Made by a program: the position numbers and the translations under genes. A stretch of 64,000 nt of DNA from Marinobacter halodurans (GTDB lineage Bacteria > Pseudomonadota > Gammaproteobacteria > Pseudomonadales > Oleiphilaceae), in NCBI RefSeq assembly GCF_004327985.1, contig NZ_SJDL01000017.1, forward strand, positions 32,297 to 96,296. Direction: 5' to 3'. Positions 8,538 through 17,110 of this stretch are shown piece after piece. The notes beneath the pieces were generated by a model. The model had not been told where the DNA came from, ran no database searches, and saw only the letters and a program-made list of their open reading frames with translations. Each line of letters opens with the position of its first letter. Positions within the stretch are counted from its first letter, which is position 1.

Positions 8538-9482
8538 TCAGAGAATTTCCACGCCTTCGCACTTGTAGTGACCGAGAAAGGTATCCTCCTGCAGGACATG
8601 GCCGTCCAGATCGAAGCAGAACAGATAGGTTTCGGTATGGTCGCCGATTTCAACACTCTTCAGGCCGATGCATTCATTCGCCCGCCCGGGCACCAGTTTG
8701 AAGGAAGACACCCCACGCTCGGGAACGCGCTCACCCACGGTCAGCGTGCGGATATCCTCGAAATCCTCGTCGGCAATGATCAGCGTATTGCTGCCTTTCT
8801 CCCGCTCGTCCACCGGCTCATCGAATGGCTCATGGGAGATCTTGCGGGGGAAGAACAGCCATTCACGGCGTTCCGGGTGCCACTCCGCCGCCTCGTGGAT
8901 GACATAGCCGTCTTCGCCAACGCCCAGGGCATCACGAATCCGCCGGTAACGAGCCTGCCAGTCGAGGCTTTCGAGCCGATAGTCCCGATCCAGTTGCTTG
9001 ACCCATTCCTCGGCGGGTTTCTTGCCGTGACTGCCGACGACCAGGCTGTCGTCCTTGAGCGTCGCCCATTCGCTCTTGAAACCCTTGAAGCATTCGTCGC
9101 CGCTGCCGGTCATCAGGATCTGGCGGGGCACCAACTGGTTGCCGTTGCGGATCTCGCACACCAGCCCCGTGCGGTCGTCGAAGGTCAGCAGGCGTTCGCC
9201 GAACATGACCAGTTCGGAGAATTCCGCGCCGCGGCCGCCTTCGGCAATCAGGCTGATCAGTCGGTGTTCGCCCCCGGCTTCCGGCGCGATCTCTTCCAAC
9301 TGGTAGCTGTCGCCGCGCCGGTGCAACCGGTCATAACGTAACGTTGCCTGCCAGGCTACCTGGCCATCCTCCAGTTCCACCTGGGTGTCGTGATCCTCAT
9401 CGGTGATGATCACGAGGGTATAGGTGTCCCGGTCGGCGGAATAGCGGTTGAGCCGCTGTTGATCGGCTGGCTGTGCGGACAT
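8538..9482 (-). CDS. Apyrase / soluble calcium-activated nucleotidase family protein (CANT1-like)
   Basis: A 314-residue protein that follows the animal calcium-activated nucleotidase (CANT1) family over its whole length. Recognisable blocks are IITDED near the N-terminus, EGGRGAEFSEL, FDDRTG, KGFKSEWATLKD, PAEEWVKQL, GYVIHEAAEW, WLFFPRKIS, ERGVSSFKLVPG, and the ending YKCEGVEIL. Family members hydrolyse nucleoside di- and triphosphates with calcium. No signal peptide or membrane anchor is visible, whereas the eukaryotic enzymes are secreted or in the ER/Golgi. ATG 9482 is chosen because AGGAGGTG lies just upstream; a longer in-frame extension lacks such a site. Family assignment is strong; the substrate in this organism is unknown. 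Confidence 0.88.
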   Translation of the reverse strand: MSAQPADQQRLNRYSADRDTYTLVIITDEDHDTQVELEDGQVAWQATLRYDRLHRRGDSYQLEEIAPEAGGEHRLISLIAEGGRGAEFSELVMFGERLLTFDDRTGLVCEIRNGNQLVPRQILMTGSGDECFKGFKSEWATLKDDSLVVGSHGKKPAEEWVKQLDRDYRLESLDWQARYRRIRDALGVGEDGYVIHEAAEWHPERREWLFFPRKISHEPFDEPVDEREKGSNTLIIADEDFEDIRTLTVGERVPERGVSSFKLVPGRANECIGLKSVEIGDHTETYLFCFDLDGHVLQEDTFLGHYKCEGVEIL

Positions 9483-9770
9483 GCGTCGGTTCACCTCCTG
9501 GTCGGATCGTGGGGTGGACAGCATTTTCCACACTGGCGCGGTCGCTCGCGGGCGTCAAATTAAGGGATTGTCAGGATGACCCCGGAGGCGAGCAAAGTGA
9601 TCAGGCTGCCTGAGCGAGCGAGAGGTCGCAAGCCGCCTCGACCCGCCGGACGGCGTTTGGCAGGCCGGCCCGTCGATTGATAAAACCCGGTGATAGGAGC
9701 AATCTGTACCTATGAAGACCGCCCGGCGAGAACGCCCGGTCAGTGACGAACCTCCGAGGAGGTGAGCATC

Positions 9771-10055
9771 ATGAACAGGTCTAAACAGTCCGTCGACAAG
9801 AGAACCGAGTCAACGGGCCGGCAGATGCCGGAATTCTATATGCCGGCCATGCCACCGGTGGCCCTGACTGAGGAAATGGATCACTGGTATCGACTATGGC
9901 GTAGGCGTCGCCACCTCCGCCAGTTGCTGGTGCTGGACGATGCTGCGCTCGAGGCGCTGGGTTTGAAGCGCGAGGATCTTGAGTGGGCCACTCACCGGCC
10001 CTGGCGGGAAGACGCTTTCGAAGCGTTGCGTGAGCGCCGGGAACACGCGCACTGA
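9771..10055 (+). CDS. DUF1127 domain-containing small protein
   Basis: A 94-residue basic protein with a C-terminal DUF1127 (YjiS-like) segment running from YRLWRRRRHLRQ through LDDAALEALGLKREDL. In other proteobacteria DUF1127 proteins bind RNA or influence phosphate and carbon metabolism; no specific role can be read here. A GTG at 9762 is in frame but lies inside the ribosome-binding sequence GAGGAGGTGA, so ATG 9771 is the likely start. Confidence 0.8.
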   Translation: MNRSKQSVDKRTESTGRQMPEFYMPAMPPVALTEEMDHWYRLWRRRRHLRQLLVLDDAALEALGLKREDLEWATHRPWREDAFEALRERREHAH

Positions 10056-10174
10056 AACGTGTCCCGGCCGTTGCTCCCGCTTATCCACGCCTGCATGAAA
10101 CGCAGGTGGCCGGCGGCGACCATGGCTGGGTGTATCGCCGCCGGAACGGTCCGCGGGTAGGGGTGGTCAGCGAA

Positions 10175-10774
10175 TCACTCGAAGTGACCGTGAACCGCGT
10201 TGACGATGTCCGAGAAGGACCGGGCGCGGGCGCCGCTGTCCAGGGCAATATGCAGGCGGCGGGCCACCAGGCTGGCCGAAATCAGACCACACAGGCAGGT
10301 GCTGCCGGGGTTCTCGGAATCGTCCTCGAAGACCAGGAAATGGTCCGTGTTGGCCCGGTTGAACGTTTCCACCACATCGCCGATACGCATATCGTGCAGG
10401 TTGCGGATGTGGATGCTCGGGAACTCGCTGGCCGGACGCATGATGTCCCTCACATGGACTTCTTCGACGCCGACACTCATGGCGTGGGCCTTGGACATGG
10501 CTTTCTTGCCCAGGATGTCCTTCAGCGAAATGATTCCCACAAACTCGCCCCTCCGGTTGACGACCAGTTTCAGCGGGACATCCGCGGTCTTCATCATGAT
10601 CCGCGCCTCGGGGATGGGGGTATCGGCACTGATGGTGGCCGGGCGCTTCTTGCGGAAGTCCCGCATCACCGCCGTGGCCGGATCATCCGGTGTCAGCTCG
10701 GGGGACAGGTTCGGCTCCACAATACGCTGGTTGCCAATCACTTCGCTGGTGGGTAATGCACGGTAATTCATCAT
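10175..10774 (-). CDS. CBS-domain pair protein
   Basis: A 199-residue protein made of two CBS motifs, the first around residues 40-95 (RKKRPATISADTPIPEA to GIISLKDILG) and the second around 110-190 (VRDIMRPASEF to CGLISASLVARRL). CBS pairs bind adenosine nucleotides and regulate partner proteins; no catalytic domain is attached. The start is ATG 10774, directly followed by a second ATG; the ribosome-binding site is weak and the exact start is uncertain. It is convergent with the DUF1127 gene. Confidence 0.85.
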   Translation of the reverse strand: MMNYRALPTSEVIGNQRIVEPNLSPELTPDDPATAVMRDFRKKRPATISADTPIPEARIMMKTADVPLKLVVNRRGEFVGIISLKDILGKKAMSKAHAMSVGVEEVHVRDIMRPASEFPSIHIRNLHDMRIGDVVETFNRANTDHFLVFEDDSENPGSTCLCGLISASLVARRLHIALDSGARARSFSDIVNAVHGHFE

Positions 10775-10858
10775 AAAGCAGATACTCTCAGCTTGATTTC
10801 GTTGGGTGTCCGGCAGGCGCGGGAACGGCGCCATAAGCCGGTAACGGCAATCACGGAA

Positions 10859-11170
10859 TCAGTGCTGAGCAGGAGGACCCTGGGGTTGGACCGGGTAGTA
10901 GACTTCCCTGGCCTGTTTGGCGGGTTGCGGCGTGTTTCCCGCCAGTTGCTGCAAGCCAACCAGCGCTATGACGCCAGTCGTGAGGATAAAAACGAAAAAG
11001 TCGCCTGGGGACGGGCCATCGTCGGCCAGATCGCCGGTCATATCCATGCTGAAACCGCTGACCACCGCCTGATCCACCGCCAGGTTGGACGGATGGGACA
11101 GGGTACTGCCGATGGCGAAAAGCGATATCGCCAGAACGATCAGTATGCGTGTGACTGCGGAGTTCAGCAT
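10859..11170 (-). CDS. Hypothetical protein with N-terminal membrane segments
   Basis: A 103-residue protein not recognised. Residues 9-25 form a hydrophobic helix that could be a signal anchor, a second hydrophobic stretch follows at about 58-75 (FFVFILTTGVIALVGL), and the tail is Pro/Gln-rich. The layout suggests a small inner-membrane protein with a short loop of acidic character. It lies on the same strand as, and upstream of, the CBS protein gene with an 84-bp gap, so co-transcription is possible. Confidence 0.55.
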   Translation of the reverse strand: MLNSAVTRILIVLAISLFAIGSTLSHPSNLAVDQAVVSGFSMDMTGDLADDGPSPGDFFVFILTTGVIALVGLQQLAGNTPQPAKQAREVYYPVQPQGPPAQH

Positions 11171-11521
11171 TGCGTCTACCTTGTGGCCGACTGCATGGAG
11201 ACCTGGAAACGATACCCTGTTTTCAGGTTCTACTTTAAGTATAGGGGCGAACCCCCGGGTTTAAACAGCGTAGATTTACTTATTTTGTAATAGTTTATAT
11301 CTATAAGTGACAATCAATCGGGTGCAGGTGCCCCAGGGTGCACCGGTTGTGAGTGGCAGCCGGCCTGACTGGCATTCTGTCCCCTGTCGTGCAGGTTGCA
11401 CAATCTTTGTTGCGCCGACCATGCTTGTCCCCATCGCCGTCAGTATGGGCGGTGCGGCCGCCATCAACCGGGCGTTCGGCAGGTTCGTCAATGGCGGCAT
11501 CCACCTCTCTGGAGACATGAT
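11171..11521. other. Intergenic region upstream of the cytosine deaminase-like gene
   Basis: About 350 bp between divergent genes. The stretch 11270-11310 is strikingly AT-rich and is the likely promoter area. The rest is filled by a 72-codon GTG-initiated ORF listed separately. No known riboswitch core such as TPP, purine or preQ1 could be recognised by eye. Confidence 0.5.
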
Positions 11522-11525
11522 ATGA
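11307..11525 (+). CDS. Small ORF translationally coupled to the deaminase gene, unrecognised
   Basis: A 72-codon ORF from GTG 11307. Its stop TGA overlaps the ATG of the deaminase gene as ATGA, the usual sign of translational coupling. The C-terminal half (VAPTMLVPIAVSMGG) is hydrophobic. No family is recognised. It may be a genuine small membrane protein, a gene remnant or a chance ORF; the overlap is the main argument for reality. There is no strong Shine-Dalgarno sequence before the GTG. Confidence 0.35.
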   Translation: MTINRVQVPQGAPVVSGSRPDWHSVPCRAGCTIFVAPTMLVPIAVSMGGAAAINRAFGRFVNGGIHLSGDMI

Positions 11526-12781
11526 CCTCACAAGCAAGTGCCATTACCCATGCCCGGTTGCCGGGGCAGACCGGCCTGTTCCGGCTGCCGATCACCGGCG
11601 GCCGGTTTGGGACGCCACAGGCACTGGAGCCGTCGGCGCCGGTGGCAGAGGGGGAACTGGATGCCGGCGGCAACCTGGTGACGCCACCGTTCGTCGAGCC
11701 CCATATCCACCTGGACGCGGCCCTGACGGCCGGTGAGCCGCGCTGGAACCGCAGCGGGACGCTGTTCGAGGGGATCGAGTGCTGGGCCGAGCGCAAGCCG
11801 ATGCTGTCCAGCGACGACGTCATCCGACGGGCTGAAGACACCCTGCGCCTGTTCGCCGCCCACGGCATCCAGTATGTCCGGACCCATGTGGACGTCACCG
11901 ACCCCTCGCTGGTGGCCCTGGAGGCCATGGTGGACGTGCGCGAGCGGGTGCGCGAGTTCGTCGACCTGCAGATCGTGGCCTTTCCCCAGGAAGGCATCCT
12001 GTCGTTCCCAGGCGGTCGTGACCTGATGGGCAGGGCATTGGAAATCGGTGCGGATGTGGTTGGCGGTATCCCGCATTTCGAACATACCCGGGACTATGGC
12101 GCGGAATCGGTGCGTTTCCTGATGGACCTGGCCGAACGTCACGACCGGCTGGTGGATGTCCACTGCGACGAGATCGACGACCCGGCCTCGCGCTTCCTCG
12201 AGGTGCTCGCTGCCGAAGCCCTGGCCCGGGACTACGGAAGCCGGGTGACGGCCAGCCACACCTGTGCCATGCACTCCTACAACGACGCGTATTGCAGCCG
12301 GCTGTTCCGGTTACTGACCCGGGCCGACCTCCGTCTTGTGGCACTGCCCACGGAAAACCTTCACCTGCAGGGCCGCTTTGACGGCTACCCCAAGCGTCGC
12401 GGGATTACCCGGGTTCCGGAACTGCTGGACGCCGGACTCAAGGTGGCGATGGGGCAGGACTCGATCCGTGACCCGTGGTACCCGATGGGCAACGGCAACC
12501 TGCTGCGCACCCTGGATGTCGGACTCCACGCCTGCCACATGCTGGGTATGGACCGGATCGAGACGGCGCTGGAGTTGATCACCGACAACGGGGCCGCCGT
12601 GCTCAACCTGCCGGAGTACGGCATAAAGGCGGGGCTGCCGGCCCGTTGCGTCGTGCTGAACGGGGCGACACCGTATGATGTCCTGCGCAACCAGTCGCCG
12701 GTCCTGGCCTCAATCCGGGATGGGCGGGTGCTGGTGGAGCGGGAACCCACCCCACTGACGGTCAGCGGCTGGCCCACCTGA
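11522..12781 (+). CDS. Cytosine deaminase-like amidohydrolase
   Basis: A 419-residue amidohydrolase aligned by eye with E. coli CodA. Shared blocks are EPHIHLDAAL (metal-binding HxH), SGTLFEGIECWAERK, HVDVTDP, VDLQIVAFPQEGIL, DVHCDEIDD, ASHTCAMHSYNDAYCSRLFRLL, LQGRFDGYPKRRGITRV and DPWYPMG. CodA converts cytosine to uracil. One change matters: the CodA segment GHDD, which holds metal ligand D313 and substrate ligand D314, reads GQDS here, so D313 is kept but D314 is Ser. The substrate may differ from cytosine (isoguanine, creatinine-like or another cyclic amidine). No permease gene accompanies it. Confidence 0.85.
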   Translation: MTSQASAITHARLPGQTGLFRLPITGGRFGTPQALEPSAPVAEGELDAGGNLVTPPFVEPHIHLDAALTAGEPRWNRSGTLFEGIECWAERKPMLSSDDVIRRAEDTLRLFAAHGIQYVRTHVDVTDPSLVALEAMVDVRERVREFVDLQIVAFPQEGILSFPGGRDLMGRALEIGADVVGGIPHFEHTRDYGAESVRFLMDLAERHDRLVDVHCDEIDDPASRFLEVLAAEALARDYGSRVTASHTCAMHSYNDAYCSRLFRLLTRADLRLVALPTENLHLQGRFDGYPKRRGITRVPELLDAGLKVAMGQDSIRDPWYPMGNGNLLRTLDVGLHACHMLGMDRIETALELITDNGAAVLNLPEYGIKAGLPARCVVLNGATPYDVLRNQSPVLASIRDGRVLVEREPTPLTVSGWPT

Positions 12782-12798
12782 CGTGGTCGACCGTTCAC

Positions 12799-12825
12799 GT
12801 TGGCCGGTTGTCATATCCGGCCAAC
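12799..12825 (+). terminator. Hairpin downstream of the deaminase gene
   Basis: A 9-bp perfect stem (GTTGGCCGG at 12799-12807, CCGGCCAAC at 12817-12825) with a 9-nt loop, 18 bp after the deaminase stop. No U-run follows, so intrinsic termination is uncertain. Confidence 0.5.
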
Positions 12826-13019
12826 CTGTACAAAGTGTGACCGGTTGGCAGAAAGCCATGGTGTGACGCTTCCTATACTCCGGAAATCTCCCCGCGGTCT
12901 GTACCGGCACAAGTGACCGGTGCATTGGAGACGTTCTTCTGGGCGACAGGGAAAATCGCCAGCAGTCAGAGGCTCGAGAACAGCAACCCTCTACATGTCT
13001 GACTCAGGGATGAAACGCG

Positions 13020-14039
13020 ATGCAACCATCCAACCGCATGGCCTATAACGTGCCAATCGTCTCGATGCGCTATGCGCGCCGTTTTGTGCGCTTCATGGAG
13101 AGCAAGGGTATTGGCCGGCAGGCGCTGCTGAAGGAGAGCGGCGTTGATCCGGCCCAGCTCGCCAACCCGGATGCGTTCCTGTCGATGAACCAGGTTATCG
13201 GGATCCTCAACCAGGCCGAATGGCTGATCCAGGATGAACGCACGCCCTTTGAGTTTGGCCAGCAACTGGATTTTCCGGCCCATGGCCTGCTCGGCTATGC
13301 GCTCCTGGGACAGCAGGAGCAGGATCAGCGCAAGCTGGTGAGTATGATCGTCCAGTACCTGCGGGTGGGCCTGCCGGTGATGGAGATGGAGTTGAGTTCC
13401 ACCGGCACCAGCCTCTGCATTCGACTGCGGGACAACTGGGACCTGGGGGATCTACGGGCCTTCATGGCCAAGATCTACATGGGCAGCATCCACGCGTTGG
13501 CGTCGCAGGTCTGTCGTGACTTTCGCTTTGAATTCGATTTTCCGACTGCCCTCAGTCCCCGCTGCTGGCAGACGCTGGCCCGCGGTGCCGAAATGCAGTT
13601 CGGCAGTCGTTTCAACCAGGTCACCATGCCGCTCACCGGTCGACCGGTGGCCGACGGGGAGCGGAACCTGGCCTATTCTCTGGCGCGGGCCCGCTCGCGG
13701 GAGGAAATGGAGCCGGACTCCGTGCGTGAGATCGTCACCCGCGTCCGTGAGCGCCTGATGAACCATCCGGGGCGCGGCGGCGACCTGGATACCGTGGCTG
13801 CCGACCTGGGTATGAGCCCACGTTCGCTGCGCCACCACCTGGCCCTGGCGGGGACCTCGTTTCGTGACATCCGCAACGACATCCGCCGGACCTACGCCAA
13901 CCGCTACCTCACTGAAACCGACCTGCCGCTGGAGGTGATTGCGGACAGGATGGGATTCAGCGATCAGGCCAGTTTCACGCGCGCTTTCCGGCGCTGGACC
14001 GGTCAGACTCCGGGCGAAGTGCGCCGCCGCCGTCGCTGA
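13020..14039 (+). CDS. AraC-family transcriptional regulator
   Basis: A 339-residue regulator with the N-terminal arabinose-binding-like domain of the OruR/ArgR-type AraC subgroup (about residues 20-205) and a C-terminal double helix-turn-helix (about 240-335). The second HTH ends in MGFSDQASFTRAFRRWTGQTPGEVRRR, here split by the usual conserved residues of the AraC signature. The ligand is unknown. The nearest genes on the same strand are the cytosine deaminase-like gene upstream and two exported-protein genes downstream, and it could control either. Confidence 0.9.
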   Translation: MQPSNRMAYNVPIVSMRYARRFVRFMESKGIGRQALLKESGVDPAQLANPDAFLSMNQVIGILNQAEWLIQDERTPFEFGQQLDFPAHGLLGYALLGQQEQDQRKLVSMIVQYLRVGLPVMEMELSSTGTSLCIRLRDNWDLGDLRAFMAKIYMGSIHALASQVCRDFRFEFDFPTALSPRCWQTLARGAEMQFGSRFNQVTMPLTGRPVADGERNLAYSLARARSREEMEPDSVREIVTRVRERLMNHPGRGGDLDTVAADLGMSPRSLRHHLALAGTSFRDIRNDIRRTYANRYLTETDLPLEVIADRMGFSDQASFTRAFRRWTGQTPGEVRRRRR

Positions 14040-14341
14040 ACCCTGCTTCCCGGAATTTGATCCACTTCACGATTCCAGCGAATCGCCCGCGCGCTTTCCT
14101 TTTTTGTCAACGTTCTTGCCGTTTCTGGCAATGACCGCCCGGGGACCCAACCCGCCTAATAACCGTGATGCACTGTGCCCGAAGCGGGCCGTGCGAATAG
14201 CCCCGGCTGCTTTCACGGGGCCCTGGCAGTTGTCTGTCGTGACGAATGCAGACGACAAGGAGACGCCGCAAGATCGGACCTCATCGATGCAGTCTGCGAG
14301 CCCTACAAGAACAGTAAATACGCTCACTTAGAGGACGAATC
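14040..14341. other. Intergenic region before the anchor-D protein gene
   Basis: About 300 bp with no convincing ORF, repeat or RNA. The final bases before ATG 14342 contain TTAGAGGACGAATC, in which GAGGA is the ribosome-binding site. A promoter is expected here but none could be assigned confidently. Confidence 0.5.
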
Positions 14342-16156
14342 ATGAATTCGACGACTGTACGCAGGAAAACGCGCCTGTTGCCGGCCGCCATTGGCGCTGC
14401 GGCACTGATGGCGGCCAGTGGCGCTGCGACCGCCGAGCCCGTATCCCTCACCCTGGAATACACCTGCCCATTCCCGCTGATCGGGGACCAGCCCATCGTG
14501 GCCGAGATCTCCTCGGACATTCCCTCCGAGGCGACGGTGGGTGAGGCGATCGGCCCGTTCCAGATCGAGGCCATTACCACCGTCAACGAGACCTCGCGCA
14601 CCGGCCTGAAGCTGGTGGGTTCTGCCACGATCGAGGGAACGGCCACATCCACCAACATCATCAGTACGGTGACCGGCGACCAGGAAATCGTGGTGCCGCT
14701 GACCATTCCGCAGTCGGACATCCCCGACACCAGCGGGTCCTTCACCATTCCGGCCTCCGGCGAAGCCCCGGCCCAGACCTTCACCACCGACCAGGTGGGC
14801 GAGGGCACCATCAACGTCGGTGGCCTGGTACTGGAGATGACCGCCCGCACCGCGGACGGCAGCATTGCGCCGGACCCCATCGGTCAGTTCACGGCGGACT
14901 GTACCCAGGTGGCCGACCAGGACACGGTCCTGCAGACCTTCCAGGTCGTCAGCGGCGAGACGGATCCGGACCCGGCCATTGCCGTGGCGCCTGAGGAAGT
15001 GGACTTCGGCGACGTGCAGTCCGGCCTGACCGGCGAACAATCGGTGACGGTCTCCAACGAAGGCGGGGCGGCCCTGGGTATCAACGGTATTACGCTGGGT
15101 GGCGCCAATGCCGATGCCTTCATGCAGACCAATAACTGTACGACGGTCGCACCGGGTGAAAGCTGCAGCGTCGACCTGACCTACTACGCCAGCGGCGAGG
15201 GTGACCAGACCGCCACGCTGACGATCCAGTCCGGCGATCCGGATAACCCGACGGTCGAGATTCCGCTGACCGGCACCAGCTACATGCAGGCCCTGCCGGC
15301 AATCAGCGTGGAGCCGGCCAGTGTCGACTTCGGCACCATCCAGGTGGGCACCAGCAGCGAGAAGACCGTGACCGTCAACAACACCGGTTCCGCGGTCCTG
15401 AACGTAACGGCCATCTCCCTGGGTGGCGCCAATGCCGGCGACTTCATGCAAACCAGCGACTGCGCCACCGTGCCCGCGGACCAGAGCTGCACCGTCACGG
15501 TGACGTACACCGCCAATACCGCCGCGGTCAGCTCGGCCACCCTGACCATCGAGTCCGACGACGCCGAGAACCCGGCGGTGGATGTGGCCCTGACCGGTGA
15601 AGGTGACGATGGCAGTTCCGGCACCGTCGACTTCCTGCTGGACCTGGAAGGCAGCACGCATATCAAGGCCTCCGACTCCAGCCTGCCGCTGACCGGTAGC
15701 ATCGACGCGGTACTGAACCTGGCCACCGGCATGTACACCGCCGACCTGAATATCGAACCCACCCAGGGCTCGTTCCGCATCCTCAAGCTGTTCAAACGCC
15801 TGAAGGCAACGGCGAACGTCGAGTTTGAGCCGGTCGATGACACCACCGGTACCCTGATCGACGGCACCTTGACCGCCAAGTCCACGCTGTATGTGCACGT
15901 GCCCAAGGTCACGGTCAACCTGTTCGGCTTCCAACTGCCGATCGGTGGCGGCGAAGAATGCCGCACCGTCGAGCCGGTCACCATCGACATGCAGACGCCG
16001 GACGGCGAAACCTTTGCACCGCTGGACGGTGGCAACCTCACCGGCACCTACGCGCTGCCGCCGCTGGAGCATTGCGGTGGTCTGACCGACATCCTGAACC
16101 TGTTCCTGGCAGGGGAAGGCAACACCATCGACCTGGCGCTGACGCCAAACCTGTAA
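14342..16156 (+). CDS. Exported choice-of-anchor D / DUF6801-like protein
   Basis: A 604-residue exported protein. A signal peptide (basic MNSTTVRRKTR, hydrophobic core, cut after ATA near residue 32) precedes a DUF6801-like domain (about 32-190). Two tandem Ig-like choice-of-anchor D repeats follow (about 210-315 and 320-420), each with the pattern VDFG-x-x-x-x-G, NxGxAxLxxxxxxLGGANAxxFMQT, and a Cys pair. The C-terminal 180 residues form a separate domain with two Cys. Such repeats occur on surface or periplasmic proteins. The next gene encodes another exported protein, and the two are probably co-expressed. Function unknown. Confidence 0.8.
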   Translation: MNSTTVRRKTRLLPAAIGAAALMAASGAATAEPVSLTLEYTCPFPLIGDQPIVAEISSDIPSEATVGEAIGPFQIEAITTVNETSRTGLKLVGSATIEGTATSTNIISTVTGDQEIVVPLTIPQSDIPDTSGSFTIPASGEAPAQTFTTDQVGEGTINVGGLVLEMTARTADGSIAPDPIGQFTADCTQVADQDTVLQTFQVVSGETDPDPAIAVAPEEVDFGDVQSGLTGEQSVTVSNEGGAALGINGITLGGANADAFMQTNNCTTVAPGESCSVDLTYYASGEGDQTATLTIQSGDPDNPTVEIPLTGTSYMQALPAISVEPASVDFGTIQVGTSSEKTVTVNNTGSAVLNVTAISLGGANAGDFMQTSDCATVPADQSCTVTVTYTANTAAVSSATLTIESDDAENPAVDVALTGEGDDGSSGTVDFLLDLEGSTHIKASDSSLPLTGSIDAVLNLATGMYTADLNIEPTQGSFRILKLFKRLKATANVEFEPVDDTTGTLIDGTLTAKSTLYVHVPKVTVNLFGFQLPIGGGEECRTVEPVTIDMQTPDGETFAPLDGGNLTGTYALPPLEHCGGLTDILNLFLAGEGNTIDLALTPNL

Positions 16157-16163
16157 AGCAGCA

Positions 16164-16187
16164 CCGGGCGCCCCGCGGGGCGCCCGG
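16164..16187. repeat. 24-bp perfect palindrome between the two exported-protein genes
   Basis: A self-complementary GC-only segment, CCGGGCGCCCC followed by GC and its complement, directly after the anchor-D stop codon. No U-run follows. It may stabilise the upstream mRNA or attenuate the downstream gene. Confidence 0.6.
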
Positions 16188-16246
16188 ATGCCCGCGGTAG
16201 GGGCCAAGAGGGCCCCGATAACAACAAGCAACGAGGGAACATCACG

Positions 16247-17053
16247 ATGAAAAGCCTGAAACCCACAGCCCTGGCGCTGGCTGTATCCGGACTGCCCCTG
16301 GCGGCGCAGGCCGAACTGAAGGCGCTCGACGACTCCGCGATGGGTGGCATAACCGGCCAGGCCGGCGTCACCATCGAACTGGAAACCCAGGTCAACATTG
16401 GCGAGGTCCGCTATACCGATGAAGGCACGCTGGCGGTCAGCGACGTCTTTATCGGCGGTGCCAACCGCGACGACATGTTCTCGGAACTGGGCTTTGCTAT
16501 CCCCAACGAGGCCACCGACCTGATCGATAACATCAAGATCAACATCGACGTGCTGGCGGACGGCGATGCGGCGATCGATGTCTTTCCGCTCTACGGTTCT
16601 CCGATCGACTTTGCGGTGCGCACCGGCGCCTGGGAACTGCGAGGCGATACCGACAGCACCTTGCTGATGGATAACCTCTCGATCGAGGGTCTTGCCACCG
16701 AGATGAAAATCCGCGTGGACACCGCGACCGACAAGCTGAACCTGAAAACCCGCTTCGCCATCGACGACATGGATGTGGACGTCCCCTTCATGGCTGTCGG
16801 CATTCGTGACCTGGAGCTGACTGGTGCCGGCTATGACGACTCACCGAACATCGTCACCCTGGGGGCGATTGCTGACATTGACGTCTACAAGGCGCCCAAC
16901 GGGGCCGGGAACGACAGTCTGGCGGTGGATCTCAACACCTTCGATGCGGACATGAACATCGGTGGCGTGCTGGTGGGGGGAACCTCCATCGGCTCGGTGG
17001 CGTTTGACGACCTGTCGATACAGAACACGCAGATGCGGATTTACGGTCACTGA
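16247..17053 (+). CDS. Exported DUF6160 (FilA-like) protein
   Basis: A 268-residue protein with a signal peptide (cut after AQA near residue 22) followed by the DUF6160 N-terminal pattern ELKALDDSAMGGITGQAGVTIELE, seen here in separate pieces ELKALDD, GGITGQAG and VTIELE. Proteins of this type in Acinetobacter and marine gammaproteobacteria are named FilA and have been linked to surface filaments, although evidence is thin. The rest is rich in Asp and beta-strand-like repeats. It follows the anchor-D gene by 90 bp and is closed by a strong terminator, so both probably form one transcription unit. Confidence 0.78.
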   Translation: MKSLKPTALALAVSGLPLAAQAELKALDDSAMGGITGQAGVTIELETQVNIGEVRYTDEGTLAVSDVFIGGANRDDMFSELGFAIPNEATDLIDNIKINIDVLADGDAAIDVFPLYGSPIDFAVRTGAWELRGDTDSTLLMDNLSIEGLATEMKIRVDTATDKLNLKTRFAIDDMDVDVPFMAVGIRDLELTGAGYDDSPNIVTLGAIADIDVYKAPNGAGNDSLAVDLNTFDADMNIGGVLVGGTSIGSVAFDDLSIQNTQMRIYGH

Positions 17054-17078
17054 CCACCAGGGCACCAACAGGCCTGAT

Positions 17079-17110
17079 CCCCTGGTGCTGTCGGCCAGGG
17101 GATTTTTTTT
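17079..17110 (+). terminator. Rho-independent terminator after the DUF6160 gene
   Basis: A perfect 7-bp stem CCCCTGG / CCAGGGG with a 9-nt loop followed by A and eight Ts, 25 bp after the DUF6160 stop codon. Confidence 0.92.

Noticed and set aside
11171..11521. A riboswitch before the cytosine deaminase-like gene
   Set aside because: No core of a known riboswitch class could be recognised; the region is better explained by a promoter and a small ORF.
14324..16231. A 635-codon open frame on the minus strand opposite the anchor-D gene
   Set aside because: It is the mirror of a GC-rich coding gene. The plus-strand product has a signal peptide and recognisable repeats; the minus-strand product has none and is low in complexity.
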